From: Ixodes scapularis
Taxonomy: Eukaryota; Arthropoda; Arachnida; Ixodida; Ixodidae
Assembly: GCF_016920785.2 (NCBI RefSeq)
Contig: NW_024609837.1
Location: 39,735,543 to 39,799,542 of the forward strand
Direction: 5' to 3'
DNA: 64,000 bases
Position 1 is the first letter of the stretch. Each line of letters begins with the position of its first letter. Below the pieces are notes generated by a model. It did no database searches, was not told the DNA's origin, and saw nothing but the letters and a program-made list of their open reading frames with translations. Position numbers and translations under genes: made by a program. Of the stretch, positions 46,013 through 56,544 are shown piece after piece.

Positions 46013-46475
46013 CGTGATGTCAAGATTGTTGTTGTTGTTGTTTATTTTGGAGTGAAGAGAATGGGGGGAGCCGGAGATATGGGGGTCTCCAGTCAGGGGC
46101 AAATCGCTACCTGGCATTTTGGGAGATGGGTGAATAAAGGAAAGAGGAAGAAGAAGTAATTATGTACAAGTTTGAACTTCCAATGCATTGTAGTCCAAAA
46201 ACCAACGGGCTTGTTTAGAAAATGGCTTGGAGAAAATTAGTCCACTGCGAGCAGGAAGATAGCATCCGCTGTTATCGTAGTGCCGATCCGAGATAACAAA
46301 GTCCGTCATTGTACCAAGGAGGTTCCAATCTCAACCCCGCACTAGATCAGAATGTTTATAACTTGCCGTGCTACCTATTCACTCGCATACGTGATTTTAA
46401 ACGTTTAATATCTGTCCTAGATCCGTCGTGTAACTTTTGTTTTGTGTCTGCGAGCATCAAAGTCGATCCGAGAGC

Positions 46476-46709
46476 TCACTGTCCCGGAGTTATTGGAGGA
46501 GAGCACGAAGGGCCTTTTGGACGATTTCCCGCGTTCGACTGGGATTTAAAATCTCTTTGGGCAGTGAATTGGAAAAGTCCAAGTGCAACGTAGGATCGCA
46601 GTAGCCGTTTTCCGAGATCCTCATGGGTTGGACACAAAGGTAGTGCATAGGTTGTGTCTTGAGGATCACCACAAGTTGGGCATCCGAAATCTGTCTTGCG
46701 GCGGTACAT
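46476..46709 (-). pseudogene. LINE ORF2 C-terminal zinc motif
   Basis: After the RNase H domain the frame reads FGCPTCGDPQDTTYALPLCP, followed by TH and a hydrophobic stretch. This is the C-x-x-C...H/C-type zinc motif commonly found after RNase H in these LINEs (usually C-P-x-C, H, L-x-x-C-P). The conserved histidine position reads Tyr here. It sits in the expected place about 400 bp before the (CAA)n tail. Confidence 0.5.
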
Positions 46710-46816
46710 ATGCAGACGCTTTGCGGTATGCGGGCTGCCGGTTTGAAGTCTGTGAAGGAGTGATGCCTCTGAACGTGGCAGTTTGCGTGGGATGCTTGGA
46801 GGGGGCCGTCCTGTCG

Positions 46817-47310
46817 CTACCCCTGTGTGTGTGTGGGGGGGGGGGGGGGTTTGCCGTTGTTATCCCGTATAAGTTTGTGTGCCTCATTAAAGCGATTTAA
46901 AATAAATGTAGGGTCACCGTCGTTATGAGCCCGCGCAGCAAGCTCGTCTGCTCTCTCGTTGCCGGGAATTCTAACATTGGATGGAATCCACTGCAGAGCC
47001 AAACTCCTGCCAAGGTGTTCCACCGTTGCAGCTGTTAATGTTACATTTTTTGAAAGAGGGGTGGCCCTCTCCAGACGTTGACGTTGTTGTAGTGCGCCTC
47101 TAGAGTCCGTGTGTACCAGAGCTTTGCTTGGCGGGGTGATGTTTTTGATGGACTCAAGCGCTGCATAGATAGCAACAAGTTCTGCAGTATTCGATGATGT
47201 CTCGAAGTTAAGCCTGCCAGACACTTCGAAGTCTATTTCGGGAATAGTAATAGCAGCAGTTGCTGTTTTCTTGACCGCATTTACAGAGGCGTCCGTGTAT
47301 ACGTGGATCC
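46817..47310 (-). pseudogene. LINE ORF2 RNase H domain
   Basis: The frame reads YTDASVNAVKK at its start, then SSNTAELVAIYAALESI, ALVHTDSRGALQ, LQWIPSNVRIPGNERADELA. These supply the Asp, Glu, Asp and final Asp of the RNase H-I active site in the expected order and spacing, in one open frame for most of its length. RNase H removes RNA from the RNA-DNA hybrid; its presence marks the I group and relatives. It is the least damaged domain of the element. A polyproline run from an expanded G-tract (46835-46849) follows. Confidence 0.8.
46835..46849. repeat. Poly-G tract, 15 bp, inside the LINE
   Basis: G run following a GT-repeat, within the region just downstream of the RNase H motifs. Read on the element strand it encodes prolines and probably expanded after insertion. 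Confidence 0.9.
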
Positions 47311-47499
47311 AATCACCGTAAGCTTCCTCCAGGAGTTCGAACGTGTTCGATCGGGTGAGTAACGTGGGGACATTCGCCTTACGTTGGATAATCGGTAGTG
47401 TTTCCTGTATTAACAGGGGCGCTCTGTTTGCATGTGGGGGAGGAGGATATATATATTCCCTGGTGCTCCACTCTCATGCTGAAAATAGTATTCCAGCTA

Positions 47500-48880
47500 T
47501 CCGAGGTGTGAATTTGTACGGGAAAACAGGTGTAAATTAATATTGTCCACCGCATGAACACTGTTAATGCGAGCATTGTGACGCATTGCTCTCACTTCAA
47601 GTATTAACGATAGAGGCCATTCTTCTGCCGCTACAAGGATCAGGGTGTTTGCTGAAGATGGTGGAAGTCCGAGGCAGTACCGCAGCGCCATCCTGTGAAA
47701 TGTACCAATGCCTCGAATCTGGGTCCTTTCGATGTTTAGGAGTGGCAGGGAGTACAGGAGCCTCCACATTATAAGATCGTTGTAAAGTTGTAGGAGTTTA
47801 CCTTGTGGCACTCCCCACGAAGGGCCTCCAAGTTGTGGTATGACTCGTAGTAGCTCATGACATCGTTTCAAAGTTTTCAGAACCTCTGGTCTCCAGGTCA
47901 CGCGATCATTTATTTGCAATCATTAGCCACAGTGCGTGCTCGGGTGCATGTCCTACCGGTCGGTAAAGGAGCGACGCAGTGTTTTCCACTGATAGTGAGA
48001 GGCCCAGTTTTGAAATCAGAGCCCTAGCATCTAGGGCTACTTGAGGTTGATTTTGGATAGCTACGGCACTTTCGGAGGGACCGTCGCACCACGTATCAAC
48101 GTCTTTCGGTGTATATTGGCATGCCGACATGGAGGGTTTCGTTGTTGATCGGAAGGCAGTGAGGAAGTGATGCCATCACCACTTTGAAGAGTAAGGGGCT
48201 GAGTACGCTGCCTTGAGGAACACCTTAGGTAATTAGGCGTGAAGTGCTAGTTGCACCAGGGACCTTGACAGTGAAGCTCCTTCCAGTGAGGAACGACTCT
48301 ATGAATGTGAGGATTCGCCCACAGATTCCAAAGTACTTGAGTCGCTGGATGATGATAGAATCAGGCAGGGTGTCGAACGCACGACTAAAGTCTAGAAAGA
48401 CACAGTGCACCATTTGGCCAATGGATTTGGCTTCTTCTAGGGTCGACACGAAGTCGCCTATCGCATCCGTTGTGCACCTCCTTGCTCGAAAGTTAGAAAG
48501 ATCGAGCGAATGCTTTCTAACGAAGGTTAGAAAGCATTCGCTCGATCTAAAAGCCACGTGAGGCGCCTGAGAACCATGAGTTCTAGGAGTTTTCCAAGGC
48601 AGCTTGTTTACGTGACAGGCCTGTAAGGTGAGACTTCGTCCAATGGCTTTCCTTGTTTAGGTGTTGGGATGATTATTGACTCTTTCCATATATTTGGGAG
48701 TGTTCCATCTCTCCAGATGGCGTTGAGTTTCTCAAAAATGTCGGGGTGGTAATCTGGGTCTAGATTTTGGAAAGACTGATACGTTATACCGTCAGGACAT
48801 GGAGCGCTCTTCCTTCTAGTGTAATTGAGTGCGTGCGTAAGCTCTGCCAAAGTGAAGTCGGTGTAGCTGGCCAATGTGCT
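47500..48880 (-). pseudogene. LINE ORF2 reverse transcriptase domain
   Basis: Motifs in minus-strand order: FTLAELTHALNYTRRKSAPC with PDGITYQ (48855-48770; the usual APGPDG reads APCPDG); NIWKESIIIPTPKQGK and SPYRPVT (48690-48610); DFSRAFDTL with the first catalytic Asp region at 48392-48372; GVPQGSVLSPLLF at 48224-48186. A stop codon (48227-48225) sits just before that motif. The YADD box near 48105-48085 is lost: Y is followed by Thr, and an extra base shifts the frame at the aspartates. The thumb-like segment runs to 47500. The enzyme would copy element RNA at the nicked target; this copy is dead. Confidence 0.8.
48499..48548. repeat. 23-bp perfect inverted duplication in the RT
   Basis: Positions 48499-48521 (AGATCGAGCGAATGCTTTCT then AAC) and 48526-48548 are exact complements with the 4-nt loop GAAG. 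Within the RT frame it inserts residues with no counterpart in related RTs just upstream of SNFRARRCTTDA. Confidence 0.95.
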
Positions 48881-49439
48881 TTCGCTGTCTGGAGGGACAC
48901 TGGTGAACTACGTTGCATTCAATATTTGCTGGTGTACAGGCTGTGTAGCACAGGACCGAGCAAACTCGTCCGCCAGATGCTCCGCCACTTCGACCATAGT
49001 TTGACCAGTCTTGATTGCAAGTGTTGCAATTGGATGTCGCAGAATTTTGGCCCTTTTAAGAGCTCGAACAATCCCCCACGCGGTCTTCCTCCTCCAGGGC
49101 CACTCAGCAATGCACAGTCACTACTACACTGCCGCTTTTGCAGTTTATTGCGTGGTGACTGAAGCAAGCGTCTATGCGGTTGTGTCGTGCCCGATCCTAT
49201 AAGGCGACCGTATGCAGTGCCCTTCGTTGGTCTTGTCGTCGAGCGGCTCGGAGATTAAGCCACTCAAGGTCAGGTGTAGGACGTGTCGCTGGAATCTTAA
49301 CAATGCTGGTTGCGCGTTTGAAACACTGCGCAATGGAAGTAATGATGTCTGTATAGCTTTTACTATCTGCGGCGGAAGTGAAGTATTGACGAAAAAGGTC
49401 CTAGTTAACCACCTTGCATTCTTCGATAGTCTTCGGAGC

Positions 49440-50100
49440 CGCTCTGGGGTGTATCACGTTGATTGGAAAATGGTCACTTCCGCGCGTGCCCGGTTCCACA
49501 GTCCAGAAAGCGTCGATTTCTGCCGAGACAGGCGTTATGTCCAGGGTGCTCGCCTTTGTGTGCCGTTGGCAGGATGTACCCGATCCGTCGTTGAGAGCTG
49601 GGAGATTGAACGCTGCTGCCGTTGTCTCTATCTAACGTCCTCTTACATTCGTGCGAGTGCCACCCCATATTTCATTGTGAGCATTGAAGTCTCCACAGAT
49701 AATTAAGTTACCTCGGCTTCTTTTACTTATTTCTTCAAGTGGTTTTGTGTCCCAGAGGCCTTGTGGCGTGATGTACGCTGATACAATTGTTCGTTTCATT
49801 CTTTCCCATTCCGATCGTCACTCCAACACACTCTCCAGATGGTGAACAGAGGTCCGAAAGGTCAAGCTCAGGGTGATGTACTTCATCTCGGACAAATATG
49901 AAGACTCGTGATCTTCCATTGCGGTTTATAGCCGCGCTATGATATAACAAGTAAGGCGATAAGCGTATCCCTCCGGGCAAGACATTCGTTTTCTGAAGGG
50001 CCAGGACATGAATTTGCTCATTTGCGAGCGATTGCCGCAGTCGAGCAAGTCGAGGGAGCAGTCCGTTTACATCCCGTTGAAGCAGCGAACGAAACAATGG
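49440..50100 (-). pseudogene. LINE ORF2 AP-like endonuclease domain
   Basis: The N-terminal frame from 50097 contains RLRQSLANEQIHVLALQKTN. The family's catalytic glutamate normally follows L-Q; here the codon at 49992-49990 reads Lys. Downstream, GDFNAHNEIWG is intact (GDFNA at 49694-49681), as is SDHFPI at 49478-49461, the conserved terminal Asp-His pair. The domain nicks the target DNA to prime reverse transcription. Frame breaks occur between these motifs. The Glu-to-Lys change alone would be expected to abolish metal-dependent cleavage. Confidence 0.7.
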
Positions 50101-50579
50101 ACTACGCCTGTGTCGTGCTGTGCCGCAGTGTTGGGATTCACTTTAAGTTCCGCAATTAGAAGCTTCTTTTCGTTGGTAACGATGCGCACTTGTGTTGAGT
50201 GGTCCTACTAACAGCCCCCTAGGAGTGGAAGCATTGTCTGGATAATGGATGAAAAGGTACCCGCCCAGGAAGCTTCCATTTTCGCCAAAACGGCAAGTGC
50301 TATGCTAGCATCTGCCTTTATGAATGACATCCATCCAGGAGCTTCATTTTTCAGTGCCCTTTACAACTTGGTCTTTCTTAGCACAGGGGCGTTTCAAAGT
50401 TCCCGCGCTGGGTATGGCTGATGTATAGATTTTACTGACGAACCTTGCGTCAAGATCTGGCTGATTCTGGGATTGGTGTTCATATTTTCTGTAACATTTT
50501 GGCCAGTTCTTTTGAGCGCTGAAGCATAAGTGTTCTTACCAATTTCTTCTGACTTTAACTCTGGTCTTCTGGTGCCTCG

Positions 50580-51491
50580 GTGGTGTCCCTGGTCACTTCT
50601 TGACGGAGGATGGCGGATCTTCCTTCACGAAAACCTGCGGTATTTATATTTGAATATGTAGCTACATACTGTGCTTCCTTCCACTTCGGGCATACGTGTG
50701 ATGTAGCCTCATGATTGCCACTACAATTATTGCGTTTCGCTGAGCTGGACGTGCATCCCTCATCTGTCGGAACGTGGTTTTCGGTACATCGATTCCAAGC
50801 TTGGGCGTGTTTGCAGGCAATTTTTTGTGTCCGAAACCGCCACAGTTGCGGCGTTGTATGGGGTTCTCTTTGAATGGAACAACAGAGTGTCGCACATATC
50901 GTAGTAAGACACGGCTCGGAAGGCGGTGGCCGCTGAAAGCGACTTTGACGACTCGAGATTTTCCAAGCCGTCGAACGTTGGCAATCTTGCCTTCTGATGG
51001 TAGGTGTTGTGCCAGTTATTCATCGGTGACATCCGCATAAATGTCGATAATCACCCCGATGCTTGATTTGTTTGACAAGGGAAAGTATGGTCGAACTTAG
51101 ATGCCGCATAGTAAAGTATTGTTCATCAGCACTTATGCTGAATATCCGTTTCGGTCGTCCACTGCAATAAGGTTGAGTTGTTGATTATAGCGAACTTGAA
51201 GAATGCATTCCGGACTTACCTTTTCGGAAGCCTATGCGACATTGAGACTGCTAAGTGAAGTCAGTGTCTTCTCTAAGTCGTTCGGGGCATATACGATGGT
51301 GAGACTGTTGGAGACGTTGTTTGACACACGTCCTGTGCCAGAATTGGACTGTGAGTCATCACTTTGAACGCGTTTCTGATTTCCAGAGAGGCACCATTAT
51401 CCTTCAGAACATTGTCCTGCTCCATGTCGGAATGTTTTAAGTTAGAAAATTGAAGTAAGGCGTTTGACGTGGCAGCAGGGCTGTCTTCCAT
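50580..51491 (-). pseudogene. LINE ORF1 (Gag-like, zinc knuckle)
   Basis: A methionine-started frame opens at 51491 and is the first sizeable frame from the element's 5' end. Downstream, frames change. A degraded first knuckle reads RRNCGGFGHKK near 50870-50830. A better second knuckle reads NCSGNHEATSHVCPKW near 50727-50681, keeping the C-H-C spacing of retroelement CCHC motifs. In I-type elements ORF1 protein binds element RNA and forms the ribonucleoprotein particle. At least one frameshift lies between the start and the knuckles, and the first knuckle has lost residues, so the protein is not made intact. Confidence 0.6.
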
Positions 51492-51751
51492 GGGGTTTAC
51501 AAGTGGGCGTTGCCCAGGAGTGATGTCAGAAGATGAATGGTAACCGATGTTCGCTACTTTTTCAGATGAAGGGATGGCTCCTTACATGCAGAGGCGTTTG
51601 CTGGTGAGAGACAAGTTCAATTCCACGAGCCAAAACAAAACTTACAGGTCAGGTTACGAGTACATAGGTTTCAAACCTAAAAATCCGAGAGAGCAAAATT
51701 TTGTGTTCCTTGCTCAAAGCACTTTGTTGTCGTTTTTCCGTGATGTCAAGA

Positions 51752-52187
51752 GTTCATGCACGGTCAAGGGTGCGGTAGCTGCGAGCCTCGCCGCTTGGGG
51801 GAGTCAACGCGTTACAATCTCGACTAGTGGTAATATCCGAGGCCGAGAGGTCGAGGTCGCTGCTTTGAAGCGTTCTTCGCAGAACGAAAGCTCGCGCATG
51901 AAATGCGTGTCTCAAAGCCAGGAGCGCGGTCTAGCTCGCGTTTGTTCCTTTGGCTGCAGTCGCAGCATATGGGTAAACGGAGCATAAAGACATTAGCGTT
52001 CCCCACCAACTCACATTCAGGACTAAGCGAATCCACGAGCGAACCATACTGCCGCGAACTGGCGCTGCTTCTTAGGAACTCATGACGTCACTGCATTCCA
52101 ACGGAGCTTCACAGACCGTCGCCAGGCGCAATTTTGAAGTCAGTTCAGTCGTTTCAAAAATAGTCCTCTTGACTTCTTAGACTCCAG
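51752..52187. other. No feature recognised
   Basis: Continuation of the LINE target locus, with TGACGTCA at 52083. The sequence right of the TSD would be contiguous with that left of 46013 before insertion. No gene seen. Confidence 0.4.
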
Positions 52188-52221
52188 CCGAGAAACACTA
52201 GTCTAGGCTAGTGTTTCTCGG
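52188..52221. repeat. Perfect 14-bp stem hairpin
   Basis: CCGAGAAACACTAG (52188-52201) and CTAGTGTTTCTCGG (52208-52221) pair exactly around the 6-nt loop TCTAGG. Confidence 0.95.
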
Positions 52222-54290
52222 TTGCCGGCCGAATATAAACCACCAACTAAGCAAATAAATAAGTTCAAACTATTTTGTTCATGTACCCCTTTAAGGGATC
52301 GAGACAAATATGAAACGCGGAGCTGCTGTCAGGGGCGTTTTATGGCCGGGCGTTGCAATGGAGAAGGATGCCTTTTAGAGGCAACATCTGACGTCATTCT
52401 TCGCAAATGGCGTTTCTTTACGCATTACTCATCAGTGCATTACCTGATCGTTAATTGTAACTTTTTTGTCAAATCATAATCCACAATAATGACCTTGCAT
52501 GTCCCCGAGGACAATACCCAAGGTCTTAGAGGCCGACGGCTGCGCTCTATTTTTTCACAAGCGGCGAACACCATTTGTCAATATGTCATGCGCTGCCCTC
52601 AGCCTCAGCGTGAAATGGTGCATCCGTGTTTCACCACATGACATGACTGATTGCAAAAATGCGTCACTTTCGGCTTGAGACCGATTTAAGAGCTCTTAAT
52701 AGTACATCTTACGTGTACACCTCTGATGGAGAGCCGGTAGTCCAGGATCCCACTTTGCAGAAACTTTGAGGAAGATTATTGCTCGGGAGTAATTATCCCC
52801 ACACTGCAAACACCAATATTCACCTGGTCCGCAATGAGCCGCACTGTTACTGGTCTGTTCTTAAGGTTGACGTGCGATATTCACTGGCTTAACTGTCGTC
52901 GGGTGAATTTGTATGTGCGGTTCACTTGTCACCGGCTGCCGTACTTCGCCAAACTGTGGACACCATTCGTACATTCTTGTGCCTGGTGTAGTTTGTTCCC
53001 TATACCCTGCTTATAATATTATCGAAAGTTTACCTAATTAATCTTTCCCTATAATCAGACAGTTTATCTTGCACCGCTGCTTCACCGCTATGGACGCATT
53101 GCCCGCCGCTATAATAGCTGGAAGTGGTACGCTAACGTCCTCCGGAAGTTTTATTATGCTACACTTGTTCAGTAAATTCTTTTTAACGGAACTCCCGCTC
53201 AACCTTGAACAACCTTTGTACGCAGCCATCTCCTCGTTATTGATTTGCCGTGCTTTGATGTTAATCCTGAATACATAAATAAATAACGACAGTGTATATA
53301 ACCAGTGGATCTTTCCAATATACGGGAACTCATATTTTCTCCTACACACAACGCACGGTTTGTTTTTGGTTCGGAGATTGCTGATAAAAACAAGAACCCG
53401 TAAAAAAAAGAAAAATATAACAGATAACAGTGGGTCCCACCATCAAGCTCCGAACGCGTGACCGGCGACCTCCCATCGTGCCCCTCCCCTCTTTAATTAA
53501 TATCGCCTAGCTGTTACAACACGCACCTTGAAATATATGGCGAACACTTCACGGAAGTCATTAATAATATCCGACATCTGGTTCGTGAGGAGCCGCAATT
53601 AAGAACTTAGGAAAGGATGGCCTTACCAAGAAAGTATCGCGCACTATAACGTATTATATGGTATAATGTGTGTCGCGAGGTTTGTTCACCTCACACCTTT
53701 TAAAATATTACCACGGATCATTTTTCAATTTCCGCCGATACACGTAAAACACGTAGCGTGAAAAAAAAAAAAAAAATTGAATTCTACTTTTTGTTTTCAT
53801 GCAATCAAAAATATAATACTGAAAACCAGTCGATGGCAGTTTTGAATGCATTCGCTGACGTGCCCTAGCGAAAGCATGGGAGGCATCAAGATGAAAAGAC
53901 GGGCTCGCTGGTACACCACAAGAATACTGAAATCGCCGGGGGAATAATAACTGCTCGGAAGCCCACAGATTGTTTTTGTAGTTCTTGCTCTGTTGCATCT
54001 TTCTAGCATAGAAAGTTCTTTAAGCCATCCTGTTTGTCAAAACAACCCTCTACTGAGGAAGATGGCACATTTCGAGTCTCTTTATAGCGGTTCCTAAAAC
54101 GCTGCATTTGAGACACACGTAGTACATTGCCAAGAGTCTAGTGAAGTTGTAAGCAAATATCAATAATTTTTTTTTATCTGAATGAGCAGCGTATTACCGT
54201 CCGGTCATGTAACCACGCCTGGGTGACGCGCATTAAAGACCCCAGTTTATCTGTAATGCAGCACTGACGAAATAAATTGCCCGTTACAGG
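52222..54290. other. No gene recognised in 2.1 kb
   Basis: One TGACGTCA (52389). A-run at 53761-53776. Frames to 103 codons lack known motifs. Confidence 0.4.
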
Positions 54291-54720
54291 GTAGATGCCA
54301 GGCACAATTTGAACTCACACCAACTAACACTTTTTCACTTTTTTATATTTTACAACGCCTACACGTGGTAAAACATTCTATTTTTTATCATCTCTTAATA
54401 TGGGTGCTTACGTTAGCAATTTGTGAGATTTGATTGTTTGCTTTTTCTGAATTCAAACTAAGATTTGCTGTATGGAGTTTAAACATTGTTAGTTGGTGTG
54501 AGTTCAAATTCTGTCTAGCATCAATGTAGATGCCAGACAGAATTTGAACGCCCACCAACGAACAATGTCCAAACACTATACAACAAATCTTAGTTTGAAT
54601 TTAGACGAAGCTAACAAAAAATCTCACAAACTGCTAACGTGAACACAAACATTGAAAGATGACACAAACTAGAATATCTTACCACCAGTAGGCGTTGCAA
54701 AATATAAAAAGTGAAAATGA
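54291..54720. repeat. 390-bp palindrome plus an extra half-unit
   Basis: Arms 54331-54520 and 54527-54720 are inverted copies. TATTTTACAACGCCTAC near 54346 mirrors GTAGGCGTTGCAAAATA near 54688, and the centre is GCATC-AATGTA-GATGC near 54517-54531. A third, partial copy (GTAGATGCCAGGCACAATTT at 54291) precedes the left arm in the same orientation as the right arm, so the unit is repeated three times in alternating orientation. Non-coding, AT-rich; no TSD found. Confidence 0.8.
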
Positions 54721-56508
54721 GCCCATAAAATAAGGTAATAAATCCATGTAACATTTTGTTCTACACAAAAAAGGGGAAAAAGCATTGTGCCCGAAGTTGA
54801 CGAAGGTTTTTGTTTTCTTCACCACTATGCGTCATTGACATCTCTCGTGTTTTTGTTTGTACGGATTGAAATTCTGCGGCGTCTTTATCTGATCTTTGAA
54901 AGATTCTATCGTAGTGGCGTTTGTTTTTTAAACAAATGATTCAGTGTTGTTCTTGAAATGCGGATGTACCGAGCAGCATGTTTGACGGATACCTGAACTG
55001 CTCCTCAAAAATCGTATTGTTATTTGACGGAACGAATTCACACACGAAGAAATAAACATATGGAAAAAGCACAGAGCACGAAATCTTTCAACTAGCAACA
55101 GGAGTCGTGTCCTGTGCTCTGTCCTGTTTCTTTATTATTTCATGCCTCTATTGAGCCATACTAACACGCTCGGTTTTATAATAATTAGGACAAAACCAAT
55201 CATACGACTGTTTTTTTTTCAATAACTAGAAAATTATGTATCTTAGTTAACTGGATTGAGTCGGGAATCACAAAATGTGCAGTGTTTGCTTACTCATTAA
55301 CTGATCTTTGAAATTGTACATACTTATGAAGTTCAACCAATAGAATCTCCGAGCTAAATTTCCCGGGCAGCGTTTCTCCGTCAAAATTAGAGGAGAGAAT
55401 TTTAATCGGTGTAATAAAATCCACGAGTTAAATTTTCCCCCTAAAAATAATGAATTGCATGCAGCGTTTTCGCGTTACACTTCAGTTACCTACTTCCGTT
55501 ATATACCTTTCTTATACATCTTATTTTAATGAAACCCTAGGCCTCTCTGCATACTGTGCAAAACATACAACCATTATCATGGATTCGGCATGAAGCTTTC
55601 TTGCTACCGTTCAGAATATAAATAGTTCAACCAAACGCGACTCACTACAACCCCACAGTATCACATCAACTCCGGTTCACGTCCCACAACAGTTCCTTTT
55701 CTAAAGTCATCTCCAAGTTTCCCAATTCCCTTCCATTGAGCTTTCTTTTCATTGTTCCCGAAAATCGTGACTATATATCATTTCTATACTAAAAAGACGA
55801 AAGGCGGGTTCACCTGCGGTTGGAAAATGGTAGAACAATGCTAAACCCACATCGAGTCCGGTCAGACACGATTTGTCTTACAAGTTCCACTCCCGCAGAA
55901 GAAAAACAAAATCACATTAAGAACGGACTCCTACCAGCAACGGTTGTGACATAAGCATCTTAAGAACTATCCATCAATGTCAGCTTGTTTTTTTGTCTAT
56001 TGTACTTCTTATCCAAAGTAAGCGAAATTTCCAAAGAACTTTCGAGGATCTATTTCCGGGCACCGGTTGCTAATGGTTTGACCGACTACAGAACTTCCCG
56101 GCACCTTGCCGTTTCCTGCAAAACAAACAGCGCGGTGAAAGCCGAGAGGCTGTGCACTGTTGTGCACAGTTACACTGCCGTGTTCAAATTTAGCGAACGC
56201 TGTTCACCAGTCACTGTGACGTCACTAGACGGATTGACATGACCTGACATTGCGACGTCACATTGCACGGGATGTGATGTGTCACAAAATTCCCGTCATA
56301 TTTAGACGAGACATTTTTCAGCTAAATAAAATTAAATATTTTCCGATAGTCTCGCGAAATAATTGTATCGTCACGTCAGATGACGTCATGTCATTGTGAG
56401 GATACAATGTAAGGACACTGTGATTCCCCGCCAAATTTAGCGGACCACAACGCGCACGGAACATACAAGGAATCGTCCACAAAATCGGTTATCGCTGTAG
56501 AAAAAAAA

Positions 56509-56510
<2 letters not shown>
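54721..56510. other. No gene recognised in 1.8 kb
   Basis: AAATTTAGCG occurs twice (about 56186 and 56433). TGACGTCA lies at 56217 and 56381 within a CG-spotted stretch resembling the 7.1-kb cluster. Otherwise AT-rich, no coding signal. Confidence 0.4.

Positions 56511-56540
<30 letters not shown>
56508..56540. repeat. CA microsatellite
   Basis: Run of CA dinucleotides beginning after an A-run. Confidence 0.95.

Positions 56541-56544
<4 letters not shown>

Larger units (their letters stand above)
46026..51738 (-). mobile_element. I-type LINE, near full length, with 13-bp TSD
   Basis: CGTGATGTCAAGA occurs at both borders (46013-46025 and 51739-51751). The minus-strand element begins at 51738 with an untranslated leader, carries ORF1 and ORF2, and ends in a (CAA)n tail at 46026-46041. 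Its 5.7-kb length and order (zinc-knuckle ORF1, AP endonuclease, RT, RNase H, terminal zinc motif) match the I group of non-LTR elements. The TSD at the 5' end indicates little or no 5' truncation. ORFs are broken by stops and frameshifts, so it is an old, inactive copy. A 23-bp inverted duplication sits in the RT (48499-48548). Confidence 0.85.
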
